39,432 nt of DNA, taken from NCBI GenBank assembly GCA_025352085.1, contig JANXUA010000077.1:1-39432 (forward strand). The letters run 5' to 3'. The first letter of the stretch is position 1. Each line of letters begins with the position of its first letter. The notes beneath the pieces are model-generated. The model worked only from the letters and a program-made list of their open reading frames with translations. It ran no database searches and was not told where the DNA came from. Below, piece by piece: positions 34,205 to 39,432 of this stretch. The stretch is from Caulobacteraceae bacterium (GTDB lineage: Bacteria; Pseudomonadota; Alphaproteobacteria; Caulobacterales; Caulobacteraceae). The translations under genes were made by a program, and so were the position numbers.

Positions 34205-34825
34205 TCAGGCGTGACCGCCGATAAACCTCATGATCGCGCCGCCGGCGAAGGCGGTCAGGGCGATCTTCGGCACAATCCCGATCGCCGTTCCGATGACGAA
34301 GTCGACAATGCTGATCGGCGCGACGCCGGCGGCGGTGTTGACCACCACGAACGGGGCCATCGGCACAAGCCGCACAACGAGGCTGGCGAGCATGCCGTTC
34401 TTGCCGACCAGCCGCATAAAGCGGTCGAAACCTTCGCCGCCGATGCCGCTGACCGCGGGCGCGCCGACGACGCGACCGATGGCGAAGCCGATCAGGGCCG
34501 AAACCATGGTGCCGGTCCAGGCATAGCCCGCGCCGCGCCACGGGCCGAAGACGGCCACGGCGGCGGCGATCAGCACCACCTGCGGCACGCCGATGAAGGC
34601 CAGGACGGCGAAGGCGCCGATCACCGCGGCCAGCGCCCAAGGCCCTTGCGCCTGGGCGAGCCATTGCCGCGCCGCCGCCGCGCCGTCGATCCCCAGCAAA
34701 GGCGCGGCGAAAAAGAACAGTCCGGCCACAACGCTGAACAGGGTGAGGATGACGAGGGCGCGTCGCCCGCTCGGCCGGGGGTTCACGGCGCCGATGTCGT
34801 CGCTCCGGTCAATCGGATCAACCAC
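34205..34825 (-). CDS. VTT/TVP38-TMEM64-family membrane protein
   Basis: A membrane protein of about 206 residues of the DedA-like VTT (SNARE-associated) family. After one N-terminal helix (LVILTLFSVVAGLFFFAAPLL) come AVIGAFAVLAFIGVPQVVLIAAA, FGPWRGAGYAWTGTMVSALIGFAIG and LVVRLVPMAPFVVVNTAAGVAPISIVDFVIGT in overlapping parts. The GxxxG/RxxP-like LVRLVPMAPF is typical. Relatives are thought to scramble or move lipids. The start is uncertain: a GTG at 34825 overlaps the SDR stop by eight bases and avoids the Pro/Arg-rich extension reaching 34963. Same strand as, and coupled to, the SDR gene. Confidence 0.78.
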   Translation of the reverse strand: MVDPIDRSDDIGAVNPRPSGRRALVILTLFSVVAGLFFFAAPLLGIDGAAAARQWLAQAQGPWALAAVIGAFAVLAFIGVPQVVLIAAAVAVFGPWRGAGYAWTGTMVSALIGFAIGRVVGAPAVSGIGGEGFDRFMRLVGKNGMLASLVVRLVPMAPFVVVNTAAGVAPISIVDFVIGTAIGIVPKIALTAFAGGAIMRFIGGHA

Positions 34826-35690
34826 CCGAGAGCAGCGCCTCGGGCAGGCCGCGCGGCCCAAGGGCGGCCAGGGCGGGGCTATGTTCGGCCTTGTCGAAGG
34901 CCGCCAATATGCGCTCGAAGCGGGCGGCGACCGGCGCGCGAAATTCAGGATGGGTGAAGACATAGAGATCGTTGTCGCGCACCGCCTCGACCACGCGGGC
35001 GCCGACCGGTTCGGTGGGAATGCCGGTCAGGACCGGCGACAATGCGGCGTCCGGCGTGGCGTCGTGTTCATCCGGTCCATAGGCGGCGGGCCGGTTGCGG
35101 CGGCTCTCGTGAATGCGGGTTTTTACAAAGCCGGGGCACAGAATCGAGACGCCGATGTTCTGCGGTGCAAGCTGGATCGCCCAGCCCTCGCTCATGGCCA
35201 CGACGGCGAACTTGGTGGCGCTATAGGCCTCAAGGCCGGGTGGGCTGATCATGCCGGCGATGGAGGCGGTGTTGACGAAATGGCCGCCCTCGCCGTGACC
35301 GACGATCAACGGTGTGAAGATCTCCACCCCGTGCACGACCCCCATCAGGTTGACATCGACCACCCAGTTCCAGTCACGCTCGGAGGCCTCGCCGATCAGG
35401 CCGCCGGCGGCGACCCCGGCGTTGTTGCAAACCACATGCACCTTGCCGAACGCGGCGACGGTCTCCAGCGCTGCCGCGCGCAAGGAATCGCGGCTGGCGA
35501 CGTCGACGAGCACGCCCTCGGCGCGCACCTGCCCGGCGCGCAGCTCCTCGACGGCCGCCGTCAGCGCGTCGCGCTCGATGTCGGCGATCATCACCGCCAT
35601 GCCTTCGCGGCCGAACGCCTTGGCCATGGCCAGGCCAATGCCGCCGGCCCCACCGGTGACAAAGGCGATCTTACCGTTCAGATCCTGCAT
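34818..35690 (-). CDS. SDR-family NAD(P)-dependent oxidoreductase
   Basis: A 290-residue classical short-chain dehydrogenase/reductase. The cofactor loop is FVTGGAGGIGLAMAKAFG (TGxxxGIG), followed by CNNAGVAAGG (NNAG), the catalytic Ser in ASIAGM and Tyr/Lys in YSATKFAV. An Asp after the second strand (MIADIE) favours NAD(H). A C-terminal tail of ~60 residues resembles SDRs annotated for steroid or acyl substrates, but none can be named. AAGGGAG eight bases upstream supports the ATG. Coupled to the VTT gene; divergent from the aminotransferase. Confidence 0.88.
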   Translation of the reverse strand: MQDLNGKIAFVTGGAGGIGLAMAKAFGREGMAVMIADIERDALTAAVEELRAGQVRAEGVLVDVASRDSLRAAALETVAAFGKVHVVCNNAGVAAGGLIGEASERDWNWVVDVNLMGVVHGVEIFTPLIVGHGEGGHFVNTASIAGMISPPGLEAYSATKFAVVAMSEGWAIQLAPQNIGVSILCPGFVKTRIHESRRNRPAAYGPDEHDATPDAALSPVLTGIPTEPVGARVVEAVRDNDLYVFTHPEFRAPVAARFERILAAFDKAEHSPALAALGPRGLPEALLSGG

Positions 35691-35804
35691 TGACGCGTCT
35701 CCCTTTGGTTGGCGCCGGTATCCGCGAGGCGCGCATCACCGTCAAGGCGCGGCGGTGCGTTGCGCGCGCGCGCCACAGGTTCTAAACAGCGCCGCCGTCT
35801 ATAA

Positions 35805-37025
<1,221 letters not shown>

Positions 37026-37032
37026 GCAAGCC

Positions 37033-37236
37033 GTGAGACGGCTGGTCAAACGCTCCATCGTTCTGGCCGGTCACGCCACCTCGGTGGCCCTGGAGCCGGA
37101 ATTCTGGACCGCGCTGGAGGCCCTCGCCATGGAACGGCAATTGAGCCTGGCGGCGATCGTGGGCCAGATCGATGCCGGGCGCGGCGATCGGCCCCTGGCG
37201 TCGGCCTGCCGGGTCGCGGCCCTGCTCGGCGTCTAG
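37033..37236 (+). CDS. Ribbon-helix-helix (RHH_4) domain protein
   Basis: A 67-residue protein that is a single RHH_4 domain: LVKRSIVLAGHATSVALEPEFW, then ALEALAMERQLSLAAIVGQID, and SACRVAALLGV. This alphaproteobacterial family is presumed to bind DNA as dimers, but no targets are known. The start is GTG. It follows aatA by seven bases and its stop overlaps the convergent hydrolase by four bases. Too short to give more. Confidence 0.8.
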   Translation: MRRLVKRSIVLAGHATSVALEPEFWTALEALAMERQLSLAAIVGQIDAGRGDRPLASACRVAALLGV

Positions 37237-38384
37237 AACCCGCGCTGATCCAGCCAGCCTGTCACCGCCGCGACCGCCTTGGGCAGCAGGTCGCGACGCT
37301 CGATGTAATAGTGATCGGCGTCCTTGATGTAGGCGAGGGTCTTGTCGCGCGACGCGACGGCTTCGAACAGGCGCGTCGCGTGGCTGGGCGTGCAGGCCAG
37401 ATCGGCGGTGTTGCCGACCACCAGAACGGGGCAGGAGATGCGGCCGGCGTTGATCACGCCATTGGCCCGGCTCTCGTCGTAACTCCACTGCGAGAGCCAT
37501 GACCTCAGGGTGGTGAATCGCGCCAGGCCCACCGGCCCGTCATTGGCGATCTTCGGATCACCCAGATACGACGTGCCGGGTCGCCGGTCGGACGGATCCT
37601 GCGTCGGATCGGTCCAGCGCACGTCGCACATGGTGCCCTGGACCACGAAACAGCGCTCGGCGTCGGGGTCGCCCCGGGCTTTCAGATCGGCCAGCTGGGC
37701 CTTGGCCCAGGCGGTGATACGCCGATTGCGGGCGAGCTGGGCGGCGCGAAAGGTGTCGACGAAAGCGGCGGTGTAGGGCGGCTGCGCCGGGCAGTTTGGG
37801 TCATAGATATTCAGGCCGCCGTCGCGTTCGAACGGGCGCGCCTCGTTCAGGATCGACGGATCGAGCCATTCAGTCATGGTGACCGAGCGGCTCACGTGCG
37901 CGGCCAGCAGAAGGATGCCATCGGCCGGGATCAGCCCGACGCCGACGATATCCACCGGGTCACCCGCCGGGGTGTGAGTGATGGTCGGGTGTTCGGCCTG
38001 ATCCTGATAGAACAGCGACAGCGAACCGCCGCCGGACCAGCCGCCCAGGATCACCTTTTCATAGCCGAAACGCTTTTTCAGATCCGCGATGCACGCGCCC
38101 AGATCGAGCAGGCATTTTTCCAGAATAAGCGCGGTGTCGTTGCCCCGATAGCGCGGGTTGCAGAAGATCACGTGCCGCCCGGCCGCCGCCAGCGCCGTCA
38201 CCATCGGCAGGAACGAGCCGCCGCCGATCGGGTGACTGAACACAATCACCGTCTTCGACGATCCCGCCTCGGGGCGGATGCGCATGCATTCGACGAACAC
38301 CTGGCCGGTCGGGCCGCCGTAGACTTCCTTCAGGCGGCTGGTGTCGACATGGGCAAAACCGTAGGCCTCTCGAACCACCGACAT
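37233..38384 (-). CDS. Alpha/beta hydrolase
   Basis: A 383-residue alpha/beta-hydrolase-fold enzyme. The oxyanion-type strand VIVFSHPIGGGSFLP (HPxGGG) is followed by the nucleophile elbow GGWSGGGS with Ser117. The late strand CPVLVVGNTADLACTPSHATRLFEAVA carries the probable acid, and DADHYY near residue 358 the catalytic His. An insertion between about 140 and 250 forms a cap. GAGGGGAAG upstream supports the ATG. Divergent from a VOC-family gene across 115 bases, which suggests joint regulation, perhaps in catabolism. Substrate unknown. Confidence 0.85.
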   Translation of the reverse strand: MSVVREAYGFAHVDTSRLKEVYGGPTGQVFVECMRIRPEAGSSKTVIVFSHPIGGGSFLPMVTALAAAGRHVIFCNPRYRGNDTALILEKCLLDLGACIADLKKRFGYEKVILGGWSGGGSLSLFYQDQAEHPTITHTPAGDPVDIVGVGLIPADGILLLAAHVSRSVTMTEWLDPSILNEARPFERDGGLNIYDPNCPAQPPYTAAFVDTFRAAQLARNRRITAWAKAQLADLKARGDPDAERCFVVQGTMCDVRWTDPTQDPSDRRPGTSYLGDPKIANDGPVGLARFTTLRSWLSQWSYDESRANGVINAGRISCPVLVVGNTADLACTPSHATRLFEAVASRDKTLAYIKDADHYYIERRDLLPKAVAAVTGWLDQRGF

Positions 38385-38439
38385 GGCGCGCTTCCCCTCG
38401 TGAAATGACGTGTCTTGTCGCCTCGCGGGCGAAGGCCTA

Positions 38440-38474
38440 CGAGTTTGGCTGAAGCGGCCGAGGAGTCAAACTCG
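38440..38474. promoter_or_regulatory. Inverted repeat between hydrolase and VOC genes
   Basis: CGAGTTTG and CAAACTCG form a perfect 8-base inverted repeat with a 19-base spacer in the divergent promoter region. It could be an operator for both genes. No matching regulator gene is adjacent. Confidence 0.3.
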
Positions 38475-38499
38475 GTCGGGCGCAAACGGGAGCGGACGA

Positions 38500-39189
38500 A
38501 TGGCCCAGCAGCCGAGCGGCATCCACCATCTGGCCTTCATGGCCGGCGACATCAAGAAACACATTGCGTTCTTTTCGGAGGTTATGGGCTGCCCGCTGGT
38601 GGCCCTGTTCGACATGCATGGCGTACCCGGCGGCCTGCATGCCTTTTTGCGCATGAACGATCACAGTTATTTCTCGATCGTTCAGCTGCCGAAGACCGCC
38701 GATATTCCGATCGAGATCGGCCGCACCCACGCCGGTTCGGGCGCCTTGCCCAGCGCGCCGGGCACGCTTCAGCACCTGGCCTTCGGCGTTGACACCGACG
38801 AGGCGCTGATCGCCATGCGCGACCGCATCCGCAGCCATGGCGTCAACGTCATCGGCCCGATCGACCACGGCATGTGCCGCTCGATCTATTTCGCCGGTCC
38901 CGATCAGATGACCCTGGAAGTCGCCAGTTCGGGGGGAGCGATCAACCCCGACGCCTGGATCGATCCGGCGACCCTCGCCAAGGCCGGAATTTCAACCGAA
39001 GAAGCGGTTCGTTTCCGCAGCCCCGCGGCCTATGTCGGGCCGAGCCCGGTCGCCCAACCTCCCTTCGATCCGGCCAAGCCGCACTTGGCCTATCCCAAGG
39101 AGGCCTATCTGAAAATGCTGGCCATTCCCGACGACGTCCTGACCCAAACCGCCTCGTACGCGCAGCCGCCGGTGGCGGCGGCGGTCTGA
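38500..39189 (+). CDS. VOC-family protein (glyoxalase/extradiol dioxygenase fold)
   Basis: A 229-residue vicinal-oxygen-chelate protein. Two beta-alpha-beta modules are visible: GIHHLAFMAGDIKKHIAFFSEVMG (first His), and TLQHLAFGVDTDEALIAMRDRI (second His), closing with SIYFAGPDQMTLEVASS, where Glu would be the third metal ligand (His-His-Glu). An unusual Pro-rich C-terminal tail of ~70 residues follows (AYVGPSPVAQPPFDPAKP). GGGAG seven bases before the ATG at 38500 sets the start. The type resembles catechol-cleaving or glyoxalase enzymes; the divergent hydrolase would fit a ring-cleavage pair, but that is inference. Confidence 0.82.
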   Translation: MAQQPSGIHHLAFMAGDIKKHIAFFSEVMGCPLVALFDMHGVPGGLHAFLRMNDHSYFSIVQLPKTADIPIEIGRTHAGSGALPSAPGTLQHLAFGVDTDEALIAMRDRIRSHGVNVIGPIDHGMCRSIYFAGPDQMTLEVASSGGAINPDAWIDPATLAKAGISTEEAVRFRSPAAYVGPSPVAQPPFDPAKPHLAYPKEAYLKMLAIPDDVLTQTASYAQPPVAAAV

Positions 39190-39192
39190 TCG

Positions 39193-39246
39193 CTAGAGCA
39201 AATCCCGTTCGGACGGTTTCGTCCGAACGGGGATAATTTGCTCTAG
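39193..39246. repeat. Palindromic repeat, CTAGAGCAAAT type
   Basis: Outer arms CTAGAGCAAAT/ATTTGCTCTAG (39193-39203 and 39236-39246) and inner arms CCCGTTCGGAC/GTCCGAACGGG (39204-39214 and 39221-39231) are each perfect 11-base inverted repeats around a 6-base loop, with a 4-base bulge on one side. Such elements are dispersed in many alphaproteobacterial genomes. It follows the VOC stop by three bases and could act as its terminator. Confidence 0.8.
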
Positions 39247-39256
39247 AAGCAAAAGT

Positions 39257-39310
39257 GTAGAGCCTGATTCAGCGTCCGCATCTGTTCCGTGCAAACGCAT
39301 CAGGCTCTAC
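39257..39310. repeat. Palindromic repeat, GTAGAGCCTGAT type
   Basis: Perfect 12-base inverted arms GTAGAGCCTGAT (39257-39268) and ATCAGGCTCTAC (39299-39310) flank about 30 bases that contain a further GCGT/ACGC match. It resembles a second family of dispersed palindromes. Its right arm contains the stop codon of the dehydrogenase read on the minus strand. Confidence 0.75.
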
Positions 39311-39432
39311 GGCAGGGCGAAGGCGATGACCTGATCGCCGCGTTTGGTGTTCGTTTTGGCGTGACCACCGGCGGCGATCACGATGTATTGGCGACCCTTC
39401 CACACATAGGTCATCGGCGTCGCCTGGCCGCC
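39307..39432 (-). CDS. PQQ-dependent dehydrogenase, C-terminal end (partial)
   Basis: The last 41 codons of a minus-strand gene that continues beyond the right edge. The translation contains GGQATPMTYVWKGRQYIVIA and GDQVIAFALP. This is the usual C-terminus of PQQ (quinoprotein) glucose/quinate-type dehydrogenases, where GGQATPMTY is followed by a strand and AAGGHG (here AAGGHA). These are periplasmic beta-propeller enzymes that pass electrons to ubiquinone. Which sugar or polyol it uses cannot be told from this piece. Confidence 0.7.
   Translation of the reverse strand, partial: GGQATPMTYVWKGRQYIVIAAGGHAKTNTKRGDQVIAFALP

Noticed and set aside
34826-34963. Long N-terminal extension of the VTT protein
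   Set aside because: Pro/Arg-rich sequence read across the SDR gene, without family similarity; a GTG at 34825 fits better.

Overview
The window reads as chromosomal DNA of a high-GC Gram-negative alphaproteobacterium, most plausibly a Caulobacter/Phenylobacterium-type Caulobacterales. The grounds are GC-rich coding with G/C third positions, many ATGA/TGATG stop-start overlaps, genes with weak or absent Shine-Dalgarno (SD) sites, an RHH_4 protein, and palindromic intergenic repeats of a style common in that class. The taxonomic call is inference. I see no rRNA, tRNA, CRISPR, prophage or insertion sequence.

Layout. 1-2.7 kb: a PAPS-type sulfotransferase and two NTF2-fold (SnoaL/DUF4440-like) proteins, loosely packed. 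3.0-5.9 kb (minus strand): a CsoR/RcnR-family metal sensor with a clear G-tract operator, an RcnA-like Ni/Co exporter with a His/Asp loop, and a SulP anion transporter. 6.0-12.8 kb (minus strand): the most striking block, seven tightly packed genes in the order OprP/OprO-like porin, modE, modA, cysK, 3-mercaptopyruvate sulfurtransferase, cystathionine beta-lyase, ABM monooxygenase. A ModE-type palindrome lies over a plausible promoter at the first start codon. 12.8-15.6 kb (minus strand): photolyase plus cyclopropane-fatty-acid synthase, a stress pair with a possible sigmaE/ChrR-like promoter. 15.6-18.9 kb (plus strand): kdsA-hldE-hldD for Kdo and ADP-heptose of the LPS inner core.

18.9-22.1 kb: a DUF2306 membrane protein divergent from an AraC regulator, then a DUF3089 hydrolase-fold protein. 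22.1-28.4 kb: genome maintenance, with recG divergent from DUF3297-sdhE-mfd. 28.4-32.2 kb: a CcdC-like membrane protein, cysE, an MFS transporter and an EamA transporter. 32.2-34.2 kb: leuA, preceded by a previously uncalled 25-codon leader peptide rich in CTT/CTC leucine codons inside an attenuator-like fold. 34.2-39.2 kb: VTT-family membrane protein, SDR oxidoreductase, aspartate-type aminotransferase, RHH protein, alpha/beta hydrolase and VOC-family protein. The right edge holds two palindromic repeats and the 3' end of a probable PQQ-dependent dehydrogenase.

Sulfur is a recurrent theme: sulfotransferase, SulP carrier, cysK, sulfurtransferase, metC and cysE. The block from 6.0 to 12.8 kb appears to place sulfur amino-acid enzymes under molybdate control by ModE. 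That arrangement, with an outer-membrane porin heading it and no modBC, is the best candidate here for an undescribed system.
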